Origin: Methylobacter marinus A45
GTDB taxonomy: Bacteria > Pseudomonadota > Gammaproteobacteria > Methylococcales > Methylomonadaceae
Direction: 5' to 3'
Length of the DNA: 64,000 nucleotides
Assembly: GCF_000383855.1 (NCBI RefSeq)
Contig: NZ_KB912877.1
Location: 4,215,226 to 4,279,225, forward strand
In this document: piece after piece, positions 26,101-35,200 of the stretch
How positions within the stretch are numbered: the first letter of the stretch is position 1
How the letters are laid out: each line of letters starts with the position of its first letter
Made by a program: the position numbers and the translations under genes
The notes under the pieces: model-generated
Told to the model about the DNA's origin: nothing
The model's input: the letters and a program-made list of their open reading frames with translations, nothing else
Database searches by the model: none

Positions 26101-26703
26101 GCGCACGTCGCTGGAAAGCGGTTGTCCGCCGGAGGTTTTGTTCTGGATCGCCGATTGAATGTTTGAACTGACGGCCGGCGCGCCGGCGTCGCCTTTGCGC
26201 TGCAGTTTTTCTTCTTCAGCCGGGGCTTTTTGTATTTTTTCCTCCTCTTTTTTCTGAAGTTTTTCCTCCGGCAGTTCGGCCTTCTGGATTTTTTCCTCCG
26301 GCAAGGCCGCTTTTTGTAGTTTTTCTTCTTCCTTTTTCTGCAGTTTCTCTTCCGGCGCGGCAGCTTTCTGGATTTTCTCCTCCGGCAGGGCTGCTTTCTG
26401 TATTTTTTCTTCTTCCTGCTTTTGCAGTTTATCTTCCGGTTGCCGCTGGAGTTTTTCTTCCTTAATCGGCGCCGGGGCAGGATCAGGCATGCGCATGACT
26501 TTGTCGGCCATTTTGTCGGCTTCCTGCTCGAACGTGTCGCCGGGTTTGTTGACCGTCATTTTCGTTTGCACGGAAGCGGCGAAAGACTGACTGGCCGGCG
26601 CGAAGAAATCGCCGCCGCCCGCCTTGGCGAAAAAGGGCCGGTTCGCCGTCTGGGTCGCGGTCTTCGAGGCCGTAGTGGACGATTTTTCTGAGCTCGCTTT
26701 CAT
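23197..26703 (-). CDS. eCIS-core (DUF4157) protein with probable nuclease toxin C-terminus
   Basis: A 1168-residue putative cargo. Residues 81-170 are a charged EEK(I/L)QK repeat. Residues 190-272 are a DUF4157 eCIS-core domain with VRIHSDPESASLN, AFTYQNHVFFS and the metallopeptidase-like HELTH at 261-265. Then come about 600 residues of amphipathic and hydrophobic helices with repeats such as LCAILGKNPITNEPVPRNAD. The last 65 residues, with LSDCDMSHDPIDAVDFWNN, E1135 in GPEVRAWMLNPANYI and SSENRSRGS, resemble HNH/EndoVII GH-E-type nucleases. DUF4157 proteins are associated with loading effectors into eCIS. The eCIS-core call is strong; the nuclease call is moderate. Confidence 0.8.
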   Translation of the reverse strand: MKASSEKSSTTASKTATQTANRPFFAKAGGGDFFAPASQSFAASVQTKMTVNKPGDTFEQEADKMADKVMRMPDPAPAPIKEEKLQRQPEDKLQKQEEEKIQKAALPEEKIQKAAAPEEKLQKKEEEKLQKAALPEEKIQKAELPEEKLQKKEEEKIQKAPAEEEKLQRKGDAGAPAVSSNIQSAIQNKTSGGQPLSSDVRGYMEPRFNADFSNVRIHSDPESASLNQQLSARAFTYQNHVFFSQDQYQPGTSEGKQLLAHELTHTIQQGHAVQRSPQVNATTSPPAVQRFLGIDIPSWQDVLDWLAEKAYNIPGYRMFTIVIGVNPINGESVDRSAANILRAIVEFLPGGKIITDALEKYNVFEKAGSWVEGQLKRFANLLGTVKSAVDQFMDDIDFLDVVLHPVRTWNRAVDIFTKPVNDIIDFIGSIFQAILQFIRDAVLMPLAALAQGKPGFDLLCAILGKNPITNEPVPRNADTLIGGFMKLIGQEEIWENIKKGNAVQKAWQWFNTALQELFAMVVQFPQDFIAMLKSLEVMDFIILPNLFIKVFKVFGNFVVRFTSWAFGTTLSLLEIIFSVVAPGVMPYIAKAKASFQKIIRNPIAFVGNLVKAGKMGFTLFMTNIGKHLKTALIKWITGPLGEAGVYIPKSFALMEIVKLVLSVLGLTWQDIRGKLVKIIPDPILAGLEKTAGILVTLVKDGPAAAWEQIKVELNELKGQLIAQVTQMVTTEIVKAAITKLVMMINPAGAFVQAVLAIWNTITFFIQKIRQIGAAVAAFVDSISAIAAGQVAGAAKKVEMTMARTLTVVIAFLAKFAGLGSIPEKIVGIVRKIRQPIDKGLDKIVAWLGNMLKKAGGFLADKAQSLLEWWKNKVSFSDKKGQSHKLFFSGQSENARLKVASVEMFTEEFVARIEQILAQPEEALARSFALPYLSRAKQKKQEIDKVKIQIEREKKTNSPSVKFTEQKLKNLMNEMAVNMAPLFDVLPENRADDLPAEASPGKFVTLPYKGTERKAEILFASKERVNYEVQSLSSKMQLKTVDFKKRWAAGEIRPYVEGGSREKYLGDTPGKASSTGRAVIARYKTSVNENNEVLVQLKDGRWWPLSDCDMSHDPIDAVDFWNNTARKNGWVPKGPEVRAWMLNPANYILEPSSENRSRGSRHKQKYLAP
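26194..26463 (-). repeat. Tandem charged-repeat coding region in eCIS-core gene
   Basis: Encodes residues 81-170 of the eCIS-core protein: irregular tandem copies of EEKIQKAALP, EEKLQKKE and similar units, giving a long highly charged helix. The repeats alternate two subtypes (an Ala-Leu-Pro spacer and a Lys-Lys-Glu spacer), implying slippage or unequal recombination. Confidence 0.75.
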
Positions 26704-26727
26704 CTTTTTCCACCCATGGTCATGAGG

Positions 26728-28164
26728 TCAATAGCGCCATTCCACCCAAAGCATCCGTGGCATCCAGGGCAGTTTTATCATGCTGATGCCCCAGGGCAGC
26801 TGGTCCATCAGAATATCGAAGGCTTTGCTTTCCACCTGCAAGCGCCAGTCGCCGTCATCGCGCCGGGTGATTTTTCCGGCGCGCAGCAGAAACGTGCCGC
26901 GCAGGCCGTCGATACCGGTGTTTTTCAGGACGTCCCAATGGCCGATCACGGCTTCGAGCAGGGCGGTCGCTTCCTCCGTCTCCGAGTCGGTCAGGTCCAT
27001 ATCGGCCTCGACGGGCGCCGTTAAAGGAATATTGCAGAGTATTTTCGGCAGCACCAGTTCATGCTCCGGCGCGATGCGCTGTCCGGTCGTCAGGAAATGC
27101 AGCAGACACAGCGCGCGTTCGGGCTGAACAATGACCTCGCCTTCGGAGGCAATGCCCAGGGCCTGGAAAAACCGGGGCAGAAACGGGTGCAGCAGAACGA
27201 GTCCGGCGTTTTCGACATAAATGCCTTCAGCCGCTTCAGGGTGCTGGTCTGGCCGGGCATCTTCGGAAATCCTGCCGTCAGGGCTGCGGGTATTGCCGTT
27301 TATCGTGTTTTCAGAAGCGGGAAAACGCTGATCTGGCGGTTGATTTTCGGGCTTGCCTATAACGCCCGGCCAACTGCGCTCCAGCAGGGGCTTCAGACGA
27401 TCGCGCTGCTTCGTCGTAACCGGCAGCCGGCGCCAGGCGGTGCGGATGATTCGGGCTTCCGTGTAAGGCCCGGAGCTTGCCATCAAGGCAAATGCCGCCT
27501 CCCACAGTTGTCTGGAAAAAGCTTTGACGGGCTCGGCCGGCAGTTCGACAGGGTTCAGTTGGCGCATAATATTCGCCATGATTGTTTCGAGGCCGGGGGC
27601 AAGCCGCTTCAGCAGAATTGCCAGAAACGCTTCGGAAAATTGCCGGACCAGACGTTGCCTGGCGCTGGCCGAGGCCAGCGCGGCAAGGACAGCGCCGGAA
27701 TGACGGCTTGAAGGGTTTTCCCGCCAGACCCTGAGCAACGTTCGTTCCAGATTGTCGCCTGCCGGCAGGCGCAGGCCCCAGGGCAGCGTGCCGGTCGTCA
27801 AAAAATAAACCCAGGCTTCCTCGATGCGTTGCGGCGTCGGTCTTTGTCTGATATCGCCCGCAGTTGCCGCCGCAAAATTTCCCGCAGGCGGTTGCAGCAG
27901 CCGCAACGACTTTTCAAGCGCCCGCCCGACCAACTCGGGCAAGTCCTGCTCCAGGCGATCGAGAGCGATCTCGCCCACATCGATCTCCAGGCGCTCCAGC
28001 GACAAGTGTTCCGTCGCCGGCACGCATCGGTCCAGCGCGCTTTCAATCGCAGGAAACAGCCGGTTCCGGCACCAGTCCGGCAGACGGTTATGCAAGGCCA
28101 GGCCGTCGGCTTCGGTGCCGTTGACCCGGATGTGCAGATGGTGCCGGCGGATGCTGTGGGTCAT
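26728..28164 (-). CDS. eCIS tape-measure family protein (CIS_TMP, Afp14-like)
   Basis: A 478-residue protein with the CIS_TMP signature VENAGLVLLHPFLPRFFQAL, plus the family N-terminus (HHLHIRVNGTEADG, LEIDVGEIALDRLEQDLPE) and CLLHFLTTGQR later. This family is annotated as the tape measure controlling tube length in Afp-type particles. The length is at the short end. The stop codon of the upstream 1338-residue gene overlaps this start. The family is confident, but the tape-measure role for this short member is inferred. Confidence 0.75.
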   Translation of the reverse strand: MTHSIRRHHLHIRVNGTEADGLALHNRLPDWCRNRLFPAIESALDRCVPATEHLSLERLEIDVGEIALDRLEQDLPELVGRALEKSLRLLQPPAGNFAAATAGDIRQRPTPQRIEEAWVYFLTTGTLPWGLRLPAGDNLERTLLRVWRENPSSRHSGAVLAALASASARQRLVRQFSEAFLAILLKRLAPGLETIMANIMRQLNPVELPAEPVKAFSRQLWEAAFALMASSGPYTEARIIRTAWRRLPVTTKQRDRLKPLLERSWPGVIGKPENQPPDQRFPASENTINGNTRSPDGRISEDARPDQHPEAAEGIYVENAGLVLLHPFLPRFFQALGIASEGEVIVQPERALCLLHFLTTGQRIAPEHELVLPKILCNIPLTAPVEADMDLTDSETEEATALLEAVIGHWDVLKNTGIDGLRGTFLLRAGKITRRDDGDWRLQVESKAFDILMDQLPWGISMIKLPWMPRMLWVEWRY

Positions 28165-31100
28165 TAGCGCAAGTCTTTCAACGTTGAACTGAAACAGCCT
28201 TTGTCGCTGATCGCAGTCAGTCTTATGAAGCCGCCGGGCTGCCAGTCAATGGCTATTTTCTCGCCGACATAAAACGGCTCCTTGGTCGGCGTAGAAAAAT
28301 CCCATACCCAGGCGGCGATACCGGTTGTGGGTATTTCCTCGCTGATGGCGAAGATGAACCGCGTGTCGCCTTCCTCGTTCAAAACGAAATCGGGCTTCAG
28401 ATCGAAGCCGTCGCAAAGATTGACGAAATCGCTGCCTGTGCATTGGTTGCGCCGGCTGCAGGCAAAGGCGGGCACGCGGGTTTCTTTATTGTCCAGATCG
28501 AAATTGGTAAAGATTGCGCCATCGAAGGGGGCCGCACCGATGGCGTCATTCCCATAGCGCACGGAAAAATTGCCGGCAGAGGCCGAGTTGCTGAAACTGA
28601 ACTCGAAGGTGAAGCTGAAGGCGTCCTTGATAAAATGCTCTATCCACAGAATGCCGAAAGGATCGCTTTCATCCGGTGCGTAGCTGATTGTCAGGCGATC
28701 CCGGCTCAGCTCTCCGAAAGTCTCGTTGATGGCCTTGTTGACGACTTCATTGAGTTTTTCAACGGCAGCGGTCATCGCGGTTTTGAAGTCGCTGTTAAGG
28801 TCGTCGACGCTGATTTGCAGGAGATCGTCGGTGCCGCTCAGGTTGAGGTCCTGGCCGTTAAAGCGCAGCTTGAGTCCGGAGGTCTGTTTGTAGCTCCGGT
28901 AACGCCCGTCATCCATGGCGGGCTGCAGCCAAAGCCGGTAGGCGCAGCGTTGCGACTGGCCGTCATCCGGCAAGTCGCAGGGCAATTGGCAGGTATGGGC
29001 GAGGATGGTTTCCACCGTGCATAGCCGCTGATCGGTGATGCGCAACAACAGGCTGGCGCCGCTCGCCGTCGGTGCGCTGGTATAGCTGGCGCCGTCCAGC
29101 GGCGCGTCGTTGACGGTATAAGGCGGAGTGCCTCCGGCAATCGAGAGGGTCGCGACGTAAGTCTGGCCGTCTTCCGAGCATTTGAACTCCGGTTCGCCGA
29201 GGCGCAAGGGTTCGGGGATGACGACGGTTTGCGGGGCCGACACGGCGTCGCCGGCATCCTGGATGACCAGGGTGTGTTCGCCGGCCGTCAACCGGACCGG
29301 GTTGACCAGATCCTGGAAATCCTGTTCGTCGATTTTGATCCGGTAAGGCGGCATGCCGTCCTTGACGGTGATCGTGACTGCCGCCGTAGGCGCCGCCGGG
29401 TCCGGTTCCGTGCAGCCGATGGCGACGGTAAAGGTCGGCGGCGTTTTAGGCAATACGAACTGTATCGGCGCGCAGTCGGAGCAGCAAAGATAGGGCAGGT
29501 AAAAGTCGCCGATCACGGTGCCGTCGGCCAGGTCGTCAACCGTTGCGGCGATGATTTTGTCGGCCTTGCCGGCGAAATCGGGGGAGCCGAACGTGCCAGA
29601 GAAACCCGGTATCAGCGCCGACAGGCCGTCCAGCACCCGTTGAAGGTCCGCGTTGATGAGCGAAGGCTGCTGGAAGCGCAGGCGCTTGATGGCGTCCAGC
29701 AGGTCCGGGTCGGCAGGCATCCGTCCGCCGTCGGCCCGGGCCGCAACGCGGGTTGCGGCGTCTCTGACCGGGGCGACCGCGGCAGGTTCCGGCCGGACAA
29801 AGACAAAATCCCTCAGGTTGGCCGCTTGGGCGTGCAAGGGCAGAATGATGCCCGCCGAGAAAGGCTCGACGCGCCGCACGACGGCTTTGAGTCCGGCGGC
29901 AGGGCCGGTTTTCGCCGCCGGCTTCTGATGGTAGACCAGAATGAACGTGCCGCCCAGCGGTACGCCGGCTTTGTGCTGAATGCCCGGATGTTCCGGCAAA
30001 AAGTTGCCGAGAAACTGCTTTTTCTTCAGCGCCCGGACGCGGCGCGCATATTCGTCGTACAGGGCCTTTAAGGCGTCCGGCTGGCAACTGTTCAGCAGAT
30101 CCTCCAGCCGGTCGTCGATTTCCTCCCAGTTCAGGACAGCGGAGTTGCCGTCGAGATTGGCGATGCCGTGTTCGCGCCTTGCTTCGATGGCTTTGACGAC
30201 AATGGCGAGATTGCTGAAACGGGTTTCGACGTCGTCGAAATCGATGTCGGCAAAATCGTCTGGCAGCGCGTCACTCAGTTTAATGAGATAAAAAAAGCTG
30301 TAATAGACCAGCATATCGCCGGGAGGAAAGATATTGATCCAGCTTGCCATCAGATTGGCGTCGATGTCCGGCACGACGCCGCCTTGCTGGGTTATATAAT
30401 CTTCAAAGGCGCGGCCTAGGGTATTGGTCTGCACCAGAAAATCGGGCGCATACCGGTTGATGACGGCGAATTGCGATTTGACCGGCGTCTTTACCGGCGA
30501 GTCGGCATCGAAAGGCAGGTGGTAAAAATAGGTCAGCGACTTGACCAGGGCGCACAGCAGTTGTTCGCGCGTCACGTCATACAGCGTCTCAAGATCCTGA
30601 AACCGGCAGTTTTCCTTGTTTACATCGATGGGCGCGGTGTCGTCGAAAGCCCCCGTGCGCAGCGCGATGAGTTGGATGGGCAGGCGATGGCTGGACTTGA
30701 TCGACAGCAGGGTATTCAGCACCATTTGATAGTTTTTACCCAGATGTCCCTCTATCCGCAGGAAATTGTAGGGTTCCAGATCGTAGGCCAGCGGCTGGGC
30801 GACGAACGCAGGCGCGGCCGGCACATATTCGTCCGCGCGGTAACTCAGGTTGTGATGGGCTCTGAGGCGCCGGGTTTTCTCTGGATTCCACAGCCGATAC
30901 AACGGCGGTTCGCCGGTTTGCTGGTAATAATAGGGAATGGCTTTTTCGGACAACGCCACATCGCCCAGTCTGGACGGCGTGATGCGAATTTGCGAGTCTA
31001 TGGGAATATGCGTCAGCGGCGGCTTTACCGGCGGCAAAGCGGGCGTGTGCGTAAAGCGGTCGATCATCTCCGCCATGCGCCGGAACAACAGCACGACTTC

Positions 31101-32180
31101 GCGGGTGCGCCGCTCGCAATCGCCGATGGCGGCGGAGGGCAGAAAGCGGTGACGATATCCGGGCGCATCGGTTTCCCCGGCCGGAAACAACAGGCCCAGC
31201 ATCAGATGCCGGGGGAACAGTTTTTCGGACGGGCAGCAGGCGCACAGCAAGTCCACGCCCTGCCAGCGGAATTCATCGTAGGCGCGGATCAGGTCGTCGA
31301 AGAAATCATAGTAATAGGGCAGAAAGCGCACCTGCTCGGCGCTGTCCAGAAAACCGAACCGGGCCATAAAGCCGACGAAGGGATCGCTGGCATAGGCTTC
31401 CTTCAGGATGGGCTGAAAAGCCTGATAGGCGCGGGTCAGCGCGTCGCCGAGCGCGGCGGCCAGATCGCCGGCGCTGAAGATTTTCAGGAAGGCCGCCAGC
31501 ACGTCATGGCTGGTCACCGGCTGGCTGTCCGGTACGCTAAAGCGCGGCAGACGCAGATCCGGCAGGTCCAGCTGCGCCGCCAGCCTGGCTTCCAGATCGC
31601 CCGGGCCCAAATCACCCGATGCATCGTTCGCATTGGCAATGATGCTGTCGAGATCGGTTTTGCCGATCAGCAGGCGCCGGACCTTGACGGTGACGTCCGA
31701 ACCCTTGTCGTTGCAGTTGTTGGGGCTGCAATTGCGCAGGGCGGCTTTTTTCAGCTCAAGAAACAGCAGCACCGCCTTGTCATCCAGGAAGCCCGCAGGG
31801 TCGGCCAGAGGCGCGGTATTGGGTTCGCCGGCCGGAAACAGTTCCCACAGCGGATATTGCTGGCTGGTCGCGCTGTTTTTGAAGGCCGGATAGTCGATGT
31901 CGGGGGGCAATTCGTAGGTCCGGTACGCAACCAGCGCCAGATCGTCCGGTTCCATGATCAGATAGCCTTCCGAGGTGACGCCGCAGCCTCTGGACAGGAA
32001 AATCGTGCCCGGCGCCTCGTCAAGCCTGATCTCCAGACCGCAGACGATGCCGATGCCGATCAGGTTGGCCCGCGTCAGGCGCTGCTGCTCGTCCAGATAG
32101 CCGAACATCTGGTTCAGATGGGCATTGGTCAGTACCTGATTGGCTTCGAAGACCGGATAGTTATCTTTTAGTGGTTGCAT
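28164..32180 (-). CDS. Large eCIS-locus protein with beta-repeat modules, unknown
   Basis: A 1338-residue protein beginning MQPLKDNYPVFEANQVLTNA. The ATG at 32180 is chosen because upstream in-frame codons overlap the preceding gene and look unlike protein. The first about 450 residues carry FGYLDEQQRLTRANLIGIGI and VCGLEIRLD. Around residues 915-1065 two tandem modules contain VKDGMPPYRIKID and IAGGTPPYTVNDAPL, resembling SprB or PKD-like surface repeats. The family is unnamed to me. It lies between a baseplate J-like gene and the tape-measure gene, where Afp has its tail fibre (Afp13), so it may be an adhesin or baseplate extension. Confidence 0.6.
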   Translation of the reverse strand: MQPLKDNYPVFEANQVLTNAHLNQMFGYLDEQQRLTRANLIGIGIVCGLEIRLDEAPGTIFLSRGCGVTSEGYLIMEPDDLALVAYRTYELPPDIDYPAFKNSATSQQYPLWELFPAGEPNTAPLADPAGFLDDKAVLLFLELKKAALRNCSPNNCNDKGSDVTVKVRRLLIGKTDLDSIIANANDASGDLGPGDLEARLAAQLDLPDLRLPRFSVPDSQPVTSHDVLAAFLKIFSAGDLAAALGDALTRAYQAFQPILKEAYASDPFVGFMARFGFLDSAEQVRFLPYYYDFFDDLIRAYDEFRWQGVDLLCACCPSEKLFPRHLMLGLLFPAGETDAPGYRHRFLPSAAIGDCERRTREVVLLFRRMAEMIDRFTHTPALPPVKPPLTHIPIDSQIRITPSRLGDVALSEKAIPYYYQQTGEPPLYRLWNPEKTRRLRAHHNLSYRADEYVPAAPAFVAQPLAYDLEPYNFLRIEGHLGKNYQMVLNTLLSIKSSHRLPIQLIALRTGAFDDTAPIDVNKENCRFQDLETLYDVTREQLLCALVKSLTYFYHLPFDADSPVKTPVKSQFAVINRYAPDFLVQTNTLGRAFEDYITQQGGVVPDIDANLMASWINIFPPGDMLVYYSFFYLIKLSDALPDDFADIDFDDVETRFSNLAIVVKAIEARREHGIANLDGNSAVLNWEEIDDRLEDLLNSCQPDALKALYDEYARRVRALKKKQFLGNFLPEHPGIQHKAGVPLGGTFILVYHQKPAAKTGPAAGLKAVVRRVEPFSAGIILPLHAQAANLRDFVFVRPEPAAVAPVRDAATRVAARADGGRMPADPDLLDAIKRLRFQQPSLINADLQRVLDGLSALIPGFSGTFGSPDFAGKADKIIAATVDDLADGTVIGDFYLPYLCCSDCAPIQFVLPKTPPTFTVAIGCTEPDPAAPTAAVTITVKDGMPPYRIKIDEQDFQDLVNPVRLTAGEHTLVIQDAGDAVSAPQTVVIPEPLRLGEPEFKCSEDGQTYVATLSIAGGTPPYTVNDAPLDGASYTSAPTASGASLLLRITDQRLCTVETILAHTCQLPCDLPDDGQSQRCAYRLWLQPAMDDGRYRSYKQTSGLKLRFNGQDLNLSGTDDLLQISVDDLNSDFKTAMTAAVEKLNEVVNKAINETFGELSRDRLTISYAPDESDPFGILWIEHFIKDAFSFTFEFSFSNSASAGNFSVRYGNDAIGAAPFDGAIFTNFDLDNKETRVPAFACSRRNQCTGSDFVNLCDGFDLKPDFVLNEEGDTRFIFAISEEIPTTGIAAWVWDFSTPTKEPFYVGEKIAIDWQPGGFIRLTAISDKGCFSSTLKDLR

Positions 32181-32205
32181 GGCGATGTCACTATTGTCAG
32201 AAGTT

Positions 32206-35200
32206 TCAGAGGGTTTGGGCCGGCTGGCGGGCGTGAAGCGAACCCAGCGCGGTGCTGCCGAGGCGCACCGGGTTTTGATCGCTGCCGTCGTCGCAATCGT
32301 GCAGGGTCGCATCCGGATAAACGTTGCGCAGTCCGGCCAGCAGGTTGACGACCTGCCACAGGCGGAACGACACTTCCCGATAACCGGCATAGCGCTCATC
32401 CAGCAGCGTCTGTATGGCCGCGGCCGTGCCGGTTCTGAACGTGGCGTCGGCACAGAAGGCCGGCGCCTGGGCGTCGCCTTCTTCACGCAGGCTGATGGTG
32501 ATCGGCTGGAAATCGGTGAGGTCGCCGAAATCGCGGCCTTGCTGAACGTTGCCGCTCATCCACTGGTAAAAGGCCGTGCCGTATGCGCTCAGAATGCCGG
32601 CGCTGCACCGGCACAGATCCGCGGCCGAAGCGCTCAGCAGATTGGCTGACAGGATGGCGTGCAGCTGTTCCGGCAGGCGTTCTTCGGTCCAGTCGATTCT
32701 GGCGTTGGCTTCCAGCCACTGGCGCCAGGCATTTTCAAAGCGCTCGAACTGCCAGCCGGTGAGCGCGATGGGCTGAAAATAATCCAGCATCAGCGCGGCA
32801 ATCTGCTGCCAGAGCGCCTCGTCAATCACGATCGCGCAATCCAGGCCATTGGCGTCCAGGGTGTCGAACAGCGTCTGCAATTCGGCTTTCAGTTCATCCG
32901 GCTGGAAATTGCGCAGGATTTTGTCCTGATACCACAGCCTGAAGGCATCGCTGAAGCGCTGGTAAAGCGCCGTCGCGCAGCCGCAGGCCTGTTCTTCGTC
33001 TGCGCTGGCCGAGGCCGCGCTCAGCAGCTCCGCCACGTTGCCGACGATCGGATCGCAAGGATCGGCCGTGAAACCGTCGTTGCCGACCCAGCAGATCTTC
33101 GCGAGCAGATGGGCGGGCGTTTCCCGGCGGATGGTGCGGTCGGCGAAACCGCGCAGGTCCATATTGTCGTTGTGAGGCGCCGTCCAGCCGGGCATGACCC
33201 AGGTCAGGCGGAACGAATAGGGGTCTTCGTCGCCGCAGGTCCCGCAGCCGCCGCTGACGCAGGCCGGGTAGAGCGCATCGCCCGGGAACTTGGGCCGCAG
33301 CAGCAGATGTTCGACGACGATGGCGCGCTCGTTGGCGCTCCAGCCGAGCAGTTCGGTCTTGAGCGCTTCGGCTTCGCTTTCGCTTGCCAGCGGATCCGAC
33401 TGGCCCAGCGGGTTGTCGTCGGCATCCTTCAGCTTGAGCAGATAGCCGGCCGCTTCGGGCGCAATGTCGTATGCCGCCGGATTGCTCATGGCCGCGAGCA
33501 GCTCCTGCCAGGCCTGGCGTTTGGCGTCTTCGTCGTCGCCGGCGTCGACGACCAGGCTGCCGGCAAACCAGCTGTGCTGCTGGGCGTCGACCAGCTGGTA
33601 GGTTATCGTATAAAGGCTGCCGGCCGGCTCGCCGGCATCCATGCTGAACACCAGGTCGGGAAAGCCCAGCAGCAGGCTGACGCGTTTCTTGATGCCGGCC
33701 GGGTTGTCCTGCGAGACCGGCAGGGTGTAGTTGAAGGCCTTGCCGCGATCATGGCTGATGCCGGGATAGGCGGTCAGGAAGGCCAGCTTGTCCTTGATCA
33801 GGTGATCCTGCGCGGCCTGGCCTTGCGAGCGGGACAGCAGCAGCGCGTATTCGCCAAATTGCTCGCCGAAACGGGCCATCAGATGATCGAGGAAGCGGTT
33901 GCGCCGCTCGTGGAATTCCGGCTTGGTTTCCGTCATCGCTTCCAGCTCGGCGGTACCTAGACCGTCGGTCAACTCGTCATAGCCCTTGATGACGGATTCG
34001 CTGAATGTCTTGAAGAAATACGTGCGGTCCGTCGCCGGGTCGAGAGAGAACAGGTCGGCGGTATGGGCGATCTGCGCCAGGGCGTTGGCGATGAACTGCT
34101 CGAAGACCAGCAGGTAAGCCTTGAGCTGCCGGGCCTGCGCCTTGCGCTGGCCGGATGCGTGAGACGGCAGGCCTTCCGGGCCGATGCCGTAAGTCAGCGG
34201 AAAACCGTATTGCAGCGGAAAACAGGCTTCGGGATCGCGGAATGTGCCTTCGGGGATGGGCAGGTCGTTGAGCGTGTTTTTGATTTTCGGCCGCTCCATC
34301 TCGCCGCGCAACTGTATCAGGGTGTCGTAAGCCTCGTCTTGTCTGGGCGCGAACGGCAGGCCGTTTTTGAAAAACAGGAACCGCGACAGCTCCCTGTGGA
34401 AACGGGGCTGATGCAGGGGGCTGATATACAGCAGCCAGGCCGCGCTGATTTTATCGCTGTCGAATACCGGGCTGCCGTCGCTGGCCCAGCCTGGATCGGC
34501 GGCGCCTTTGACGACATTGCCTTCGGCGTCGTATTTGCTGAGCAGCAGGTTATTGACGGCAATGACGCCGTCAATGTCCATCAGGCTGTTGATGAGGTCG
34601 GAGACGCGTAAAACGGTTTTCAAACCAGAGGCTTCTAGGTCCGCCTTTTTGATAAAGCCGTTGCTCAACTCGGGGCCGTTGAAAATGTCTTCCACGGGCG
34701 TGCCGTCGGCCAGCAGTTCCTGCAGGGAGTAAAAGGGCACGGGCGGATTGAAATAGCGTTCGACAGCCAGCCAGATCTCGGCTTGTATCCGTTCGATATC
34801 GGCATCGGGCTTGGTTTCGACATCGGCGCAGACGCTCACATCCTCAATATCGACGAGCCGGATGCGGCAATAATCCTCGTCCAGGTTCCGGTGCTTTTGC
34901 AAGGCGTCCCTGGCGGCGCCGACGGCCGCTTGCGTTCCGATCAGCTTGTTGCGGTAGCGCTGAATGAAGCCTGTTGGCGTTGTGTCTTCGAACAAGGCCT
35001 TGATGCCGGCGGCCGTTGCCTGATTTTTGGCGGCGACGTCGCCGAAAACGCGCAGCGCGGCAGGGCCGATGCTGATTTTTTCGCCGCCCGGCAAAAGTTC
35101 CAGCTCGAAGCGCACGTACCAGACCTGGCGCCAATGATCGCGCAGGTATTTATCGCGCCCGGCGTCATCCAGCAATGGGTCTGTCAACACGTCGTAGGTT

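Noticed and set aside
32181-32486. N-terminal extension of the 1338-residue eCIS protein
   Set aside because: Arg/Pro/Cys-rich translation from the wrong frame of the preceding baseplate gene.
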